A DNA stretch of 64,000 nucleotides from Gammaproteobacteria bacterium (GCA_018814405.1 JAHIZO010000007.1:62001-126000), one strand, 5' to 3'. Positions 25,043 to 35,589 are shown, counted from the stretch's first letter. The notes: generated by a model from the sequence alone, not told the origin. Numbers and translations: made by a program.

Positions 25043-27088
25043 ATGAACAATCCTCTACTCGACCAATCCGGTCTGCCGCGCTTTGCTGAGATCAAGCCCC
25101 AACATGTCGCCCCCGCCATCGATCGTTTGCTGGAAGAGAACCGCGCGCTGAATGTCCGCCAGTTATCCGATGCCGTAGCACCGACCTGGGACGATTTCGT
25201 GCGCCCTATGGAAGACGCCAATGAGCGCCTGTCCCGCGCTTGGGGTCCGGTGGGGCACCTGAATGCGGTGATGAACTCGCCCGAACTACGCGAGGCCTAT
25301 AACAGCACGCTGCCCAAGATCACCCAGTATTACGCCGAGCTCGGCCAGAACCAGTCACTGTTCGAGAAGTTCAAGTCTTTGCGCGCCAGTGCCGAATTCG
25401 ACACCTTGAGTCCGGCGCGCAAGCAGGTGATCGAGAATGAATTGCGCGATTTTCGTTTGGGTGGTGCCGAGCTGCCCGAGGACAAAAAGGCGCGTTACAT
25501 GCAAGTGCAGGAACGCCTGAGTGAACTGTCTTCGCGCTTCTCGGACAACCTGCTGGATGCGACCAACGATTTCACGCTGCTGGTCGAGCAGCGCGGTGAA
25601 GTGACCGGCATGCCGGAAGACGTGCTGCAGACTGCACGCGAAACCGCCGAAGCTGCGGGCAAGACCGGCTGGCTGTTCACCTTGAAAGCGCCCTCTTATA
25701 TGCCGGTGATGCAGTTCGCGGATAACCGCGAGCTGCGCGCAAAGATCTACCGCGCCTACGCCACGCGCGCTTCAGAATTCGGCAAGCACGACTGGGACAA
25801 CACACCGCTGATGGACGAGATCATCGCCCTGCGTGCGGAGGAAGCCGAGCTGCTCGGCTTCGCCAACTACGGCGAACTGTCGCTGGCCGCCAAGATGGCA
25901 GAGACACCGCAACAGGTCGCGGACTTCATGCGCGAACTGGCACAGCGCGCGCGCCCCTTTGCCGAAAAGGATCTGCTCGAACTGCGCGCGTTCGCCAGCC
26001 AGGAACTGGGACTGGGACTGGCTGAATTGCATTCATGGGATGTGGCCTACGCCAGCGAGAAACTACGCGAGCAGCGCTATGCTTTCTCGGAGCAGGAAGT
26101 TAAACAATACTTCCCGGAGGATGCGGTATTGAGCGGTTTGTTCAAGTTGATCGAGACCCTGTACGGCCTGACTATCAAGGCTTCCAGTGCGCCGGTATGG
26201 CACGAGTCCGTGCGTTTCTTTGATATCAGTGACGATCAGGGTGAGCTGGTCGGTCAGTTCTATTTCGACCTGTATGCGCGCAGTAGCAAGCGCGGCGGGG
26301 CTTGGATGGATGATGTGATCGCACGTCGCCGGCTGGCCGATGGCACGATCCAGACGCCGGTCGCTTACATGAACTGCAACTTTTCCGCGCCGGTAGGCGG
26401 CAAGCCTGCCCTGTTCACCCACGACGAGGTGAACACACTGTTCCACGAGTTCGGCCATGGCCTGCATCACCTGCTAACCGAAGTGGAAGAACTGGGCGTG
26501 TCCGGTATCAACGGCGTGGAATGGGATGCCGTGGAACTGCCCAGCCAGTTCATGGAGAACTTCTGCTGGGAATGGGACGTATTACAGAACATGACAAGAC
26601 ACGTGGACAGCGGCGAGCCGTTGCCGCGTGAGTTGTTCGACAAGATGCTGGCCGCGAAGAATTTCCAGAGCGGCTTGGCCACCCTGCGCCAGATCGAATT
26701 CGCTTTGTTCGACATGCTGATGCACAGCACCTTTAAACCGGGCGATGGCAAGTCCATCCTGCAGTTGCTGGACGAAGTGCGCGCCGAAGTCGCCGTGCTG
26801 ATCCCGCCTGAGTTCAACCGCCTCCCCCAAAGTTTTGCACACATTTTCTCCGGTGGTTATGCTGCGGGCTATTACAGCTACAAGTGGGCCGAGGTGTTGT
26901 CGGCTGATGCTTACAGCCTTTTTGAGGAGCACGGGGTGCTCAATCCCGAGATCGGCGCACGCTTCCGTAGCGAGGTTCTTTCCTTCGGGGGCGCACGCCC
27001 GGCAATGCAATCCTTCACTTCATTCCGTGGCCGCGCCCCTTCCATCGACGCGCTGCTGCGGCATAATGGGCTGGTCGAAACCAAATAG
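25043..27088 (+). CDS. prlC: Oligopeptidase A (M3 metallopeptidase)
   Basis: A cytoplasmic zinc oligopeptidase that degrades short peptides, including cleaved signal peptides. The ATG at 25043 is used rather than the GTG at 25034. The 681-residue sequence carries the M3 zinc motif HEFGHGLHHLL near residue 468 with the downstream metal-binding glutamate in WDAVELPSQFMENF. The N-terminal LPRFAEIKPQHVAPAID block and the substrate-domain tyrosines in GGYAAGYYSYKWAE are typical of OpdA/PrlC. It is probably transcribed separately from the pyr genes, with the glutaredoxin-like gene following after 12 bases. Confidence 0.96.
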   Translation: MNNPLLDQSGLPRFAEIKPQHVAPAIDRLLEENRALNVRQLSDAVAPTWDDFVRPMEDANERLSRAWGPVGHLNAVMNSPELREAYNSTLPKITQYYAELGQNQSLFEKFKSLRASAEFDTLSPARKQVIENELRDFRLGGAELPEDKKARYMQVQERLSELSSRFSDNLLDATNDFTLLVEQRGEVTGMPEDVLQTARETAEAAGKTGWLFTLKAPSYMPVMQFADNRELRAKIYRAYATRASEFGKHDWDNTPLMDEIIALRAEEAELLGFANYGELSLAAKMAETPQQVADFMRELAQRARPFAEKDLLELRAFASQELGLGLAELHSWDVAYASEKLREQRYAFSEQEVKQYFPEDAVLSGLFKLIETLYGLTIKASSAPVWHESVRFFDISDDQGELVGQFYFDLYARSSKRGGAWMDDVIARRRLADGTIQTPVAYMNCNFSAPVGGKPALFTHDEVNTLFHEFGHGLHHLLTEVEELGVSGINGVEWDAVELPSQFMENFCWEWDVLQNMTRHVDSGEPLPRELFDKMLAAKNFQSGLATLRQIEFALFDMLMHSTFKPGDGKSILQLLDEVRAEVAVLIPPEFNRLPQSFAHIFSGGYAAGYYSYKWAEVLSADAYSLFEEHGVLNPEIGARFRSEVLSFGGARPAMQSFTSFRGRAPSIDALLRHNGLVETK

Positions 27089-27100
27089 TAGGAGAGTGTC

Positions 27101-27592
27101 ATGAGGATTTTCATGATTATTGCCATGCTCTGCGTTTTTATCGGCAACGCACAGGCCGGGCTTTACCGGTCTGTGGATAGCCAAGGCAAAGTACATTACA
27201 GCGACAGTCCGCTGCCAGGCACAGATGATGTGGAGCAGCTAAAGCTAGGTGCCAAACCAACACCGGATACCAGTTTGCCCTACGAGACGCAGCGCGCTCA
27301 CAAGAATTTCCCGGTAATGCTGTATGTCTCACCTAACTGCGGCGCACCCTGTAACGAGGCACAGTCGTTCCTGAATAAGCGCGGTATCCCTTTTACCGAA
27401 CAGAGTCTGGATACCGCTGAAAAAGTCGAGACATATCGTAATAAGAACGGTGACTTGACTGTTCCTGCCCTCACCATTGGCGACACCCGGCTCAAGGGTT
27501 TCCTTGAATCATCCTGGAACATGGAGCTGGATTTTGCCGGTTACCCCAAATCCGCTCCCTATCGCCCGCGCCCCGTGCAACCTGCTCAATGA
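27101..27592 (+). CDS. Exported DUF4124/glutaredoxin-like protein
   Basis: A 163-residue protein with an N-terminal signal peptide (MRIFMIIAMLCVFIGNAQA, cleavage after AQA). A DUF4124-type segment follows (YRSVDSQGKVHYSDSPLPG, about residues 21-42), then a glutaredoxin-like fold (about 70-145). The active-site region is SPNCGAPCNEA, a C-x3-C rather than C-x2-C, and the cis-proline is in LTVPALTIGD. The domain order suggests a periplasmic thiol protein; the widened active site makes classical glutaredoxin activity uncertain. A good AGGAG site precedes the ATG and the stop overlaps xthA (ATGA). Confidence 0.85.
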   Translation: MRIFMIIAMLCVFIGNAQAGLYRSVDSQGKVHYSDSPLPGTDDVEQLKLGAKPTPDTSLPYETQRAHKNFPVMLYVSPNCGAPCNEAQSFLNKRGIPFTEQSLDTAEKVETYRNKNGDLTVPALTIGDTRLKGFLESSWNMELDFAGYPKSAPYRPRPVQPAQ

Positions 27593-28347
27593 AGATTGCT
27601 ACCTGGAACGTCAATTCACTCAAAGTGCGTTTACCACACCTGCTTGATTGGCAGGCGGAATCGCCGGTGGACGTGGTCTGTCTGCAAGAGACCAAGACGG
27701 AAGACAAGAATTTCCCGCTGGCAGATATCGAAGCTGCCGGTTTCCATTGTGTCTTCAGTGGCCAGAAGACCTATAACGGCGTCGCCATCCTCAGCCGCAG
27801 CGCGGCCAGCGATGTGCAAGTCGGCATCCCGGATTTCGAGGATGAGCAAAAGCGCGTGCTCGCCGCGACCATCGATGGCGTGCGCATCATCTGTGTCTAC
27901 ATCCCCAACGGCCAAGAGGTCGGCTCGGACAAGTATGACTACAAACTGCGCTGGCTAGCCGCATTGCATGCCTGGCTAAAGGATGAGATGCGGAAGCATC
28001 CCAAGCTGGCACTGTTGGGCGACTACAACATCGCTCCCGATGACCGCGATGTGTATGACCCGGTCGCCTGGAAAGACAAGGTGCTGTGCAGTGTTCCTGA
28101 GCGTGACGCGTTCCGGAGGCTGCTGGATCTCGGTCTGCGTGATACGTTCCGCTTGTTCGAAAACGGCGACAAACTCTATTCCTGGTGGGATTACCGCATG
28201 ATGGCTTTCCGCCGTAACATGGGTATGCGCATCGATCACATCCTGATCAGTGATGCACTGCAATGCGCAAGCTGCCACATCGACAAAACGCCGCGCAAAC
28301 TGGAACGTCCTTCCGACCACACGCCTGTGGTGGCCGACGTCGCTTGA
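27589..28347 (+). CDS. xthA: Exodeoxyribonuclease III
   Basis: A 252-residue exonuclease III/AP endonuclease of the EEP superfamily, acting in base-excision repair. Signature blocks: MKIATWNVNSLKVRLPH at the N-terminus, VCLQETKTED with the metal-binding Glu, the KTYNGVAILSR strand, LLGDYNIAPDDRDVYDP with the catalytic Asn/Asp pair, and the C-terminal MRIDHILIS and SDHTPVVADV with the catalytic Asp-His. It overlaps the preceding gene by ATGA and the next by TTGA, so it sits within a coupled operon. Confidence 0.96.
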   Translation: MKIATWNVNSLKVRLPHLLDWQAESPVDVVCLQETKTEDKNFPLADIEAAGFHCVFSGQKTYNGVAILSRSAASDVQVGIPDFEDEQKRVLAATIDGVRIICVYIPNGQEVGSDKYDYKLRWLAALHAWLKDEMRKHPKLALLGDYNIAPDDRDVYDPVAWKDKVLCSVPERDAFRRLLDLGLRDTFRLFENGDKLYSWWDYRMMAFRRNMGMRIDHILISDALQCASCHIDKTPRKLERPSDHTPVVADVA

Positions 28348-28967
28348 CTCGCCACGATGTTGAACTGCTGTTCGTTGATGACTACCTGCTGGTAGCCGTC
28401 AAATCTGCCGGTCTGCTGTCGGTACCTGGCCGTGGCCCGGATAAGCAGGATTGTTTGTCCGCGCGTGTGCAATCTCGCTTCCCCGACGCACTCGTCGTTC
28501 ATAGGCTGGATATGGCGACATCGGGCTTGATGTTGTTCGCGCGCGGGCCCGAGATACAACGCTTGCTGTCGATGATGTTTCAACAGCGCGAGATCGATAA
28601 ACGCTATATCGCCGTATGCGCTGGCAAGCTTCAACAACCCCAAGGCGAGATCGATCTGGCTATCTCGCCCGACTGGCCGAACCGGCCCCTGCAACGCATC
28701 GATGTTGAGCTTGGTAAGCCCTCGCTTACACGTTATCGCCTACTGCATGAGGAAAGTGATCGCTCACGTGTCGAATTGGAGCCGGTCACAGGGCGTAGTC
28801 ATCAATTACGTTTACATCTGGCTACCCTTGGCCACCCTATCCTTGGTGATGCACTTTATGGTGATGAATACAGTGCACCACGCCTGCTGCTGCATGCCTG
28901 CAAGCTGCACTTAATCCATCCCATCAATAGGGAATCACTCACGTTTGAACATGCGCCATCCTTCTGA
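28344..28967 (+). CDS. rluA: RluA-family pseudouridine synthase
   Basis: Converts uridine to pseudouridine in RNA. I choose TTG 28344, overlapping the xthA stop (TTGA), giving 207 residues. The track's ATG 28263 would overlap xthA by 85 bases with no similarity. The catalytic motif is VHRLDMATSGLMLFA (catalytic Asp in HRLD), with the RYIAVCAGKL and TGRSHQLRLHLATLGHPILGD blocks of the RluA group. No S4 domain precedes it, as in E. coli RluA (23S U746 and tRNA U32), so this is the best match, but RluC/RluD-type targets cannot be excluded. Confidence 0.85.
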   Translation: MTRHDVELLFVDDYLLVAVKSAGLLSVPGRGPDKQDCLSARVQSRFPDALVVHRLDMATSGLMLFARGPEIQRLLSMMFQQREIDKRYIAVCAGKLQQPQGEIDLAISPDWPNRPLQRIDVELGKPSLTRYRLLHEESDRSRVELEPVTGRSHQLRLHLATLGHPILGDALYGDEYSAPRLLLHACKLHLIHPINRESLTFEHAPSF

Positions 28968-29027
28968 ACTCGCTTGTCACTACGGTATACTGCGCGTCCT
29001 GTTTGAATATCAAATCCAAGGATGTAT

Positions 29028-29867
29028 ATGAAACATATTGCTGTTGCCCTGACGCTGCTACTCACCAGTTTGTCCCTGATCTCGACCAGCGCCGAAGCCA
29101 AGCGTCTCGGTGGTGGTCTCAACCTCGGCAAGCAGCGCACGATGAGCGCACCGCAAAAGCAGGCTGCACCCGCTCCTGCCCAAGCCAATCCCGCACAAGC
29201 AGCTGGCACGCCGGCCAAGCAGGGCAACAAATGGCTTGGCCCGCTGGCTGGCATCGCCGCTGGTCTGGGTCTGGCCGCGCTGTTCTCTCACCTTGGACTG
29301 GGTGAAGGTATGGGCATGCTGCTGATGATCCTACTGTTGGCCGTTGGTGCTTTCTTCCTGTTTTCGATGCTGCGCAAGAAGCAGCAACCCGCGATGCAGT
29401 ACGCAGGTGCAAGCACTAACTATGACGTCCCCCCTCAGCCTGCGCCCTCAACGACCAATGTTTCAGCCGATACCGTACCGCAACGTGCGGCGAATATCCC
29501 AGCCGATTTCCCGGTAGAAAGTTTCCTGCGCAGCGCCAAGATGTCTTTCATCCGCCTGCAAGCTGCAAATGATCGTAAAGATCTGAACGACATTCGCGAA
29601 TACACGACGCCCGAGATGTTCGCCGAGATCAGTATGCAGCTGCAGGAGCGCGGTGATGCACCACAACAAACCGATGTCGGCTTTGTAAACGGCGAGTTGC
29701 TGGAAGTCGTGACCGAGAATGATCTTGCCATCGCCAGCGTGCGCCTGAGTGGCCAGCTGCGCGAGAACAATGCCGCGCCGGAGAACTTCGAGGAAGTTTG
29801 GCATGTGCAGAAAGACCTGAAGGATGACAATTCTGTATGGTTGTTAGCTGGAATTCAGCAGAATTGA
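29028..29867 (+). CDS. Tim44-like domain membrane protein
   Basis: A 279-residue protein; ATG 29028 has an AAGG at proper spacing, whereas ATG 29022 touches it. The N-terminal signal-like segment (ALTLLLTSLSLISTSAEA) is followed by a Gly/Gln/Ala-rich stretch (GGGLNLGKQRTMSAPQKQ) that appears in many bacterial Tim44-domain proteins. A double hydrophobic region (about residues 70-112) comes next, then a C-terminal Tim44/TIM44-like domain (FPVESFLRSAKMSFIRLQ ... EVWHVQKDLKDDNSVWLLAGIQ). The function in bacteria is unknown. A strong intrinsic terminator follows. Confidence 0.88.
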   Translation: MKHIAVALTLLLTSLSLISTSAEAKRLGGGLNLGKQRTMSAPQKQAAPAPAQANPAQAAGTPAKQGNKWLGPLAGIAAGLGLAALFSHLGLGEGMGMLLMILLLAVGAFFLFSMLRKKQQPAMQYAGASTNYDVPPQPAPSTTNVSADTVPQRAANIPADFPVESFLRSAKMSFIRLQAANDRKDLNDIREYTTPEMFAEISMQLQERGDAPQQTDVGFVNGELLEVVTENDLAIASVRLSGQLRENNAAPENFEEVWHVQKDLKDDNSVWLLAGIQQN

Positions 29868-29889
29868 ACGTGAACTGAAGTAGACTTAC

Positions 29890-29917
29890 GGGCACGGCGC
29901 TTTGGCCGTGCCCTTTT
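29890..29917 (+). terminator. Intrinsic terminator after the Tim44-like gene
   Basis: A perfect nine-base-pair stem, GGGCACGGC (29890-29898) with GCCGTGCCC (29905-29913), has a six-base loop and is followed directly by TTTT. It separates the Tim44-like gene from ubiB. Confidence 0.85.
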
Positions 29918-29928
29918 CATTTGTAGCG

Positions 29929-31452
29929 ATGCGTTTCTTTCGACTGATCAAGATCATCTACATCGTCCTCCGCTTCGGACTGGACGAATTTCTGCTGGCA
30001 CATGCCCGTACCAGCTGGCTGTTGCGCCCGCTCAATCTGCTGCTGTTCTTCCGAGACAACAAAAGGCCACGCGGCCTGAGACTGCGCTTGGCGCTGGAAG
30101 CACTGGGCCCTATCTTCGTCAAATTCGGTCAGTTGTTATCGACACGGCGTGATCTGATCCCGACGGACATCGCCGATGAGCTTGCATCCCTGCAAGACCA
30201 GGTTCCACCTTTTCCATCCAACCAAGCTGTGGCGTTGCTGGAGACGGCCTATGGCAAGCCTTTGCAGGATGTTTTCGCCAGTTTCGAGCAACTTCCGGTC
30301 GCCAGTGCTTCGGTCGCGCAAGTCCATTTCGCCGTGCTGCCTGATGGGCGAGAAGTCGCCGTCAAGATCTTGCGGCCCGGTATTCAACAGATCATCGAAC
30401 ACGATCTCGCGCTGCTCGATATCGCCGCATCCCTGATCGAGCGTCTATGGGAAGACGGCAAGCGGCTTAAACCCAAAGAAGTGATCGCTGAGTTCGAAAA
30501 GACGCTGCATGACGAGCTGGATTTGATGCGCGAAGCTGCCAATGCCAGCCAGCTGCGCCGCAACTTCAGCGATGCGACTTTGCTCCTAGTGCCCGAGATC
30601 TACTGGGATTGGTGTAGCGAACAAGTGATGGTAATGCAGCGCATGCAGGGAATTCCCGTCAGCCAGATCGCTTCGTTGCGTGAAGCCGGGATCGATATCC
30701 CAAAACTAGCCAGTGACGGGGTCGAGATCTTCTATACGCAGGTGTTCCGCGACGGCTTCTTCCATGCCGATATGCATCCCGGCAACATCCTGGTAGCGCG
30801 TGATGGACGTTATGTGGCGTTGGATTTCGGCATCATGGGTACGCTCACCGATAACGACAAACATTATCTGGCGCACAACTTCATCGCCTTCTTCAATCGC
30901 GATTACCGGCGCGTGGCGGAGCTGCATATCGAGTCGGGCTGGGCGCCTTCCACAACGCGCATCGATGAATTCGAATCAGCTATTCGCGCGGTATGTGAGC
31001 CCATCTTTGACAAACCGTTACGCGAGGTATCGTTCGGCCGTATCCTGCTGAGGCTTTTCCAGACATCGCGCCGCTTCGGTATCCAGATCCAGCCGCAATT
31101 GGTTTTGCTGCAAAAAACGTTGCTGAATATCGAAGGCTTGGGGCTGCAACTCGATCCCGAACTCGACCTGTGGAAGACGGCCAAACCCTGGCTGGAACGC
31201 TGGATGAGTGAACAGATAGGATGGCGCGGATTCTTGAAAGCCCTGAAGCGTGAGACACCCCGTTTCGCCACCTTGATCCCGGAATTACCTCGCTTGATCC
31301 ATCAGCGCCTGAAGCAGGAGCCTTATGAACATGCTGCACCATTATTGATGGAATTGGTCGTTCAGCAAAGACGGCGCAATGGTTGGTTATCACTGATCTC
31401 CGTGCTGCTTGCTTCCGCCCTTGCACTGGCCTTATTCGTGCAGTTCGGCTAG
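29929..31452 (+). CDS. ubiB: UbiB-type ABC1 atypical kinase (ubiquinone biosynthesis)
   Basis: A 507-residue ABC1/ADCK-family protein needed for ubiquinone biosynthesis as an ATPase-type accessory factor. ATG 29929 is used instead of the TTG at 29902. Family motifs: the KxGQ helix in [16 protein letters not shown], the A-rich loop replacing the P-loop in [12 protein letters not shown], the ion-pair lysine in [19 protein letters not shown] and LDFGIMG. The C-terminus ends in a transmembrane segment ([19 protein letters not shown]), anchoring it at the inner membrane. Its stop overlaps that of the convergent ParA-like gene (CTAG). Confidence 0.94.
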   Translation: MRFFRLIKIIYIVLRFGLDEFLLAHARTSWLLRPLNLLLFFRDNKRPRGLRLRLALEALGPIFVKFGQLLSTRRDLIPTDIADELASLQDQVPPFPSNQAVALLETAYGKPLQDVFASFEQLPVASASVAQVHFAVLPDGREVAVKILRPGIQQIIEHDLALLDIAASLIERLWEDGKRLKPKEVIAEFEKTLHDELDLMREAANASQLRRNFSDATLLLVPEIYWDWCSEQVMVMQRMQGIPVSQIASLREAGIDIPKLASDGVEIFYTQVFRDGFFHADMHPGNILVARDGRYVALDFGIMGTLTDNDKHYLAHNFIAFFNRDYRRVAELHIESGWAPSTTRIDEFESAIRAVCEPIFDKPLREVSFGRILLRLFQTSRRFGIQIQPQLVLLQKTLLNIEGLGLQLDPELDLWKTAKPWLERWMSEQIGWRGFLKALKRETPRFATLIPELPRLIHQRLKQEPYEHAAPLLMELVVQQRRRNGWLSLISVLLASALALALFVQFG

Positions 31453-32213
31453 ATAAAGCCGGTCTCGGTCAGCTCTTTGGCGAGCGCTCTGTAATCCGCC
31501 GCACCCGGGCTATTCGGCGCATAGGCAAACACATCCAAGCCGTGCATCGGGCTGGTCGCCAACGCAACCGTCTCGCCGATACGGGTCTTGCACACCAGAT
31601 TGCCGTAGCGTTGTTTGAGCTTGTCATAGATGTCGAATGAGAGCTTACGACGTGAATCGAATCGGGTCACTACGATGCGGCGCTCGAATGTCCTCTGTAA
31701 CTTCTTTTCCAGCACATTCAGTGCGCTGTCCAATCTGTGTACGCCATGCTGCGACAGATAATCCGGCGATACCGGTATCAGCACCTTGTCTGATGCCAGT
31801 AAGGCGTTCAGCGTCAACACACCGAGCATGGGACAACAGTCGATCATGATAGGCGCACCTGTCAATCCCAGTTCTTCTGCTATCCCTTGTTTTAACTTCT
31901 TTGCGGCTTGCGGGTCGTTGCCATACATTGCATCGATCTTGGACAGTTCCAGCGTCGCAGGGATCAGTTGCCAACCAGCTGGTGTCTCATACAGCAACTT
32001 GGCCAGTGGCGTGCCGTCTTTAAAGAATGACGCGATGCTTTCTCTTTGAGTCGTACCGTGGCGCAATCCTGATGCTAGGCTCAAGTGCCCCTGGGGATCC
32101 ATATCAATGGCGATAGGACTGCGCTGGGCAAGCGACAGCGCTGCCGTCAGGTTGAGGCAGGTCGTGGTCTTACCTACACCACCTTTTTGGTTGAATACGG
32201 CGATAGTCGCCAT
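31449..32213 (-). CDS. Orphan ParA/Soj-like ATPase
   Basis: A 254-residue deviant-Walker ATPase of the ParA superfamily: [12 protein letters not shown] near residue 10, IDMDPQGH, and [17 protein letters not shown]. The C-terminal part ([19 protein letters not shown]) is typical of ParA/Soj. No ParB-like partner or centromere repeat lies nearby, and the canonical parA-parB pair is 11 kb away, so it is probably not the chromosomal segregation ATPase. Related orphan ParAs position other cargo (chemoreceptor arrays, pili, carboxysomes). It is upstream of nothing on its strand and convergent with ubiB; glmS follows the same direction 94 bases upstream. Confidence 0.88.
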   Translation of the reverse strand: MATIAVFNQKGGVGKTTTCLNLTAALSLAQRSPIAIDMDPQGHLSLASGLRHGTTQRESIASFFKDGTPLAKLLYETPAGWQLIPATLELSKIDAMYGNDPQAAKKLKQGIAEELGLTGAPIMIDCCPMLGVLTLNALLASDKVLIPVSPDYLSQHGVHRLDSALNVLEKKLQRTFERRIVVTRFDSRRKLSFDIYDKLKQRYGNLVCKTRIGETVALATSPMHGLDVFAYAPNSPGAADYRALAKELTETGFI

Positions 32214-32307
32214 GCTGTGCTTTTCTCCGGTGATACGGGAGGGTGGATATCAGCATCCTCTTAGGTATTCAGCCCATTGATTTGCTGGATACCCATGATT
32301 TAACTGC

Positions 32308-34131
32308 TTATTCCACCGTAACGGATTTGGCGAGATTGCGAGGCTTGTCCACATCCGTTCCCTTTTGCAGTGCCACGTAATATGCCAATAGTTGCAATGG
32401 GGCGGTATGCAGAATAGGGCTGAGAAACCCTGCGTGTTCTGGCATTTGCAGGATGTGAACGCCTTCGCTGGTGTGTATGTGGGTATTCGCATCCGCAAAG
32501 ACGAATAGTTCTCCTCCCCTCGCTCTGACTTCTTGCAGGTTGGATTTGAGCTTTTCCAGAAGCGTGTCGTTGGGCGCGACTGATACCACGGGCATGTCCT
32601 TGTCTACCAGTGCCAGAGGCCCGTGCTTCAATTCACCTGCGGGGTAGGCTTCTGCATGGATATAGGAGATTTCCTTGAGCTTCAGCGCACCTTCCGCCGC
32701 AATCGGGAAATGCATACCGCGACCAAGGAACAGTGCGTGATGTTTGGTCGCGAAGTGGGTGGACATCTCTGCGATCTGAGGTTCCAGTGCCAATACTTTC
32801 AGCATCGCGGCAGGAAGATGCCGCAATTCATGCAGGAATTGTTGTTCGCGCGCTTCATTCAAATGACCACGTACTTTGGCCATCACCAGCGTAAGCAGGA
32901 ATAGTCCCGCTAGCTGGGTGGTGAAGGCCTTGGTTGAGGCTACCCCGATCTCCGGGCCGGCACGCGTCAGGAACCGTAGTTTCGATTGGCGGATGATCGC
33001 GCTTTCCGGCACGTTACAGATCGCCAGCGTGTAACCATGCCCTGTTGCCTTGGCATGGTTCAGTGCGGCCAAAGTATCTGCCGTCTCCCCTGATTGCGAT
33101 ATGGTGACTACCAATGTTCTGGGGTTGGGTACGCTTGTGCGATAACGGTATTCGCTGGCAATCTCCACTGTGCATGGTATCCCTGCGATCTCTTCCAGCC
33201 AGTAGCGCGCCACTTGGCCAGCGTGGTTGCTGGTGCCGCAAGCGAGGATGAGGATGTTCTCTACCTTCGGGAAAATTTCATTTGCCTCTGCGCCAAATAT
33301 CCCCGGCACTAGAGACTGACTGTTGCACACCGATTCTAGGGTGTCCGCCAAAGCTTGGGGCTGCTCGTGAATCTCTTTCTGCATGTAGTGCTGGTACTCG
33401 CCCAGTTCTACACTGTCGTTGTTCAGCTCGCTTATCTGCACCGGTCGCTGCACTTCAACACCCTGCTCATCAAATATCCGGTAGCTATCAACGTTCAGTT
33501 CGACCACATCCCCCTCTTCCAGATATACGACGTTCCTTGTGACCTGCAACAAAGCTGACATGTCGGAACCTACGAAATGTTCGCCTTCTCCAACGCCGAG
33601 TAGCAAAGGACTGCCCTTGCGTGCCGCGATAAGCTGATGGGGATTGTCCGCAGCGATGACACCGATCGCATAAGCACCGATCAATTGTGTCAATGCCATT
33701 TTCGTGGCTGCCAACAGGCTGCCTTGCACGTAATGGCTGTGCACCAGATGTGCGATGACTTCCGTATCTGTGTCTGAAGTGAATTCGTAACCTTGCGCGG
33801 TTAATTCTGTACGCAATTCTTCATAGTTCTCGATGATGCCGTTATGCACCACAGCGATCAGATCACGGCTCATATGCGGGTGTGCGTTGCGTTCGCTTGG
33901 TACCCCGTGTGTGGCCCAGCGAGTATGTGCGATGCCGACTTCTCCTTGAGTGTTCGCGCTCTTTTGCACCAGTTCCGCAACGCGGCCTTCACTACGCACG
34001 CGTGCCAACTTGCCTTCATGCACTACCACCAAACCTGCTGAATCATAGCCACGGTATTCCAGTCGAAGTAGGCCATTGACCAAGACTGGGACGATGTTTC
34101 GCTTTGCGACTGCTCCGACGATACCGCACAT
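32308..34131 (-). CDS. glmS: Glutamine--fructose-6-phosphate aminotransferase (isomerising)
   Basis: Makes glucosamine-6-phosphate from fructose-6-phosphate and glutamine, the entry to UDP-GlcNAc for peptidoglycan and LPS. The 607-residue protein starts MCGIVGAVA, exposing the catalytic Cys after Met removal, with HTRWATHG of the glutaminase domain (1-240) and two SIS isomerase domains ([18 protein letters not shown], and the C-terminal [12 protein letters not shown]). It is one base from the glmU stop and so is co-transcribed with it. No glmS ribozyme is seen in the gap. The 94 bases after it hold only a modest hairpin. Confidence 0.97.
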   Translation of the reverse strand: MCGIVGAVAKRNIVPVLVNGLLRLEYRGYDSAGLVVVHEGKLARVRSEGRVAELVQKSANTQGEVGIAHTRWATHGVPSERNAHPHMSRDLIAVVHNGIIENYEELRTELTAQGYEFTSDTDTEVIAHLVHSHYVQGSLLAATKMALTQLIGAYAIGVIAADNPHQLIAARKGSPLLLGVGEGEHFVGSDMSALLQVTRNVVYLEEGDVVELNVDSYRIFDEQGVEVQRPVQISELNNDSVELGEYQHYMQKEIHEQPQALADTLESVCNSQSLVPGIFGAEANEIFPKVENILILACGTSNHAGQVARYWLEEIAGIPCTVEIASEYRYRTSVPNPRTLVVTISQSGETADTLAALNHAKATGHGYTLAICNVPESAIIRQSKLRFLTRAGPEIGVASTKAFTTQLAGLFLLTLVMAKVRGHLNEAREQQFLHELRHLPAAMLKVLALEPQIAEMSTHFATKHHALFLGRGMHFPIAAEGALKLKEISYIHAEAYPAGELKHGPLALVDKDMPVVSVAPNDTLLEKLKSNLQEVRARGGELFVFADANTHIHTSEGVHILQMPEHAGFLSPILHTAPLQLLAYYVALQKGTDVDKPRNLAKSVTVE

Positions 34132-34132
34132 G

Positions 34133-35497
34133 CTATTTTTTTCCTTTCACGGGACGTTTCCAGCCGGTGATCGAGAGTTGCTTGCTGCGGGAGAGAGTGA
34201 GTTCTCCGGCGGGCGTATCTTTGGTGATAGTTGAACCGGCACCTATGGTTGCGCCTTTTCCTACCGTGACGGGCGCAACCAGTTGTGTATCCGAACCGAT
34301 GAAGGCATCGTCTTCGATGATGGTGCGGAACTTGTTCGCGCCATCGTAGTTGCAGGTGATAGTTCCCGCTCCTATGTTGACGCGACTACCCACTGTACTA
34401 TCGCCGATGTAACTGAGGTGGTTGGCCTTGCTACCTTGACCGATCTCGCTGTTCTTTATCTCTACGAAATTGCCCACATGCGCATGATCGTGCAGTTTGC
34501 TGCCTGGACGTAAACGTGCGTAGGGGCCGATGTGGCAGCTAGCACCCACTTCGCTGCTATCGATGTGACTATAGGGTGCTATCTGAGTATCCTGCGCGAT
34601 TGTTGCGTTGCGAATGATGCTGTAAGCGCTGACTTTCACGCGGTCACCCAGCGTGACTTTGCCTTCAAAGATACAGCCGACGTCTATCTCTACATCTCGC
34701 CCGCACACCAGATTACCGCGCACATCGATTCGCGCCGGATCAGTCAGGGTCACGCCTTGGGTCAACAACCTTGCTGCTATCTCTTTTTGCCACACGCGCT
34801 CAAGGCTAGCCAGCTGCATCTTATTATTGATACCTTCTACCTCCCAAACATGGGCAGGTTGCACAGTGTGCACCTCAACATTCTGCTCCACAGCCATCGC
34901 CACGATGTCGGTTAGGTAGTACTCACCCTGCGCATTATTGTTACTCAATCTGCTTAGCCATCCTCTAAGTTTGGCTGTCGGAACCAGCATGATGCCGGTA
35001 TTTACTTCTTGTATTTCCAGCACTTCCGGTGAGGCGTCCTTTTGTTCGGCTATACGCTGTACGTCACCCTCATTATTACGCACGATACGACCGTAGCCTG
35101 TTGGGTTTTCCAGATTGACCGTCAGTATGACCAGCCCTTCGCCCGCGTTCTGCATCTGGTGCAATGTGCTGTGCTGGATCAACGGCACGTCACCATACAA
35201 GATCAGTGTATGGCTATCATCTACCAAGTGTGGCATAGCCTGTTGCACTGCATGGCCGGTACCAAGTTGCGGTTCCTGAATGACGAATGTTGCGCCGTAC
35301 TGCTGCATTGCCTGCGGCACTGCCTCACCGCCATGGCCGTAGACTGTACAAATTTGCTGTGGCAATAATGAAACGGCGCAATCAAGTACATGCTGTACAA
35401 GGGGTTTACCTGCCAGTGAATGCAACACTTTAGGCTTGTCCGAATACATGCGGGTGCCTTTGCCGGCAGCCAAGATAACGATATTCAATGCGCTCAT
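34133..35497 (-). CDS. glmU: Bifunctional GlmU (GlcN-1-P acetyltransferase / UDP-GlcNAc pyrophosphorylase)
   Basis: Performs the last two steps to UDP-GlcNAc. The 454-residue protein has an N-terminal nucleotidyltransferase domain ([34 protein letters not shown]-like [12 protein letters not shown]; about 1-228) and a C-terminal left-handed beta-helix acetyltransferase domain ([29 protein letters not shown]; about 250-454). It lies downstream of atpC behind an intrinsic terminator and directly upstream of glmS, matching the common atp-glmU-glmS order. Confidence 0.97.
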   Translation of the reverse strand: MSALNIVILAAGKGTRMYSDKPKVLHSLAGKPLVQHVLDCAVSLLPQQICTVYGHGGEAVPQAMQQYGATFVIQEPQLGTGHAVQQAMPHLVDDSHTLILYGDVPLIQHSTLHQMQNAGEGLVILTVNLENPTGYGRIVRNNEGDVQRIAEQKDASPEVLEIQEVNTGIMLVPTAKLRGWLSRLSNNNAQGEYYLTDIVAMAVEQNVEVHTVQPAHVWEVEGINNKMQLASLERVWQKEIAARLLTQGVTLTDPARIDVRGNLVCGRDVEIDVGCIFEGKVTLGDRVKVSAYSIIRNATIAQDTQIAPYSHIDSSEVGASCHIGPYARLRPGSKLHDHAHVGNFVEIKNSEIGQGSKANHLSYIGDSTVGSRVNIGAGTITCNYDGANKFRTIIEDDAFIGSDTQLVAPVTVGKGATIGAGSTITKDTPAGELTLSRSKQLSITGWKRPVKGKK

Positions 35498-35542
35498 ATT
35501 CTTTGGTTCTTCATGGATATGCGAGTATATCTTTCAGGCAAC

Positions 35543-35565
35543 AAAAAAGCAGCCGAAGCTGCTTT
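35543..35565 (-). terminator. Intrinsic terminator of the atp operon
   Basis: On the minus strand, AAAGCAGC and GCTGCTTT pair around TTCG, followed by TTTTTTG (plus-strand A-run 35543-35548). It sits 24 bases after the atpC stop and before glmU, so atp transcripts should largely end here. Confidence 0.85.
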
Positions 35566-35589
35566 CTCGTTTTGTCCACTAAGGGATAC

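Noticed and set aside
28263-28343. Upstream ATG for the pseudouridine synthase
   Set aside because: It would overlap xthA by 85 bases and adds non-homologous residues; the TTG in the TTGA junction fits the operon pattern.
32214-32307. Regulatory RNA or ribozyme near glmS
   Set aside because: This spacer lies downstream of glmS, not upstream, and holds only one modest interrupted hairpin; no glmS ribozyme features are seen.
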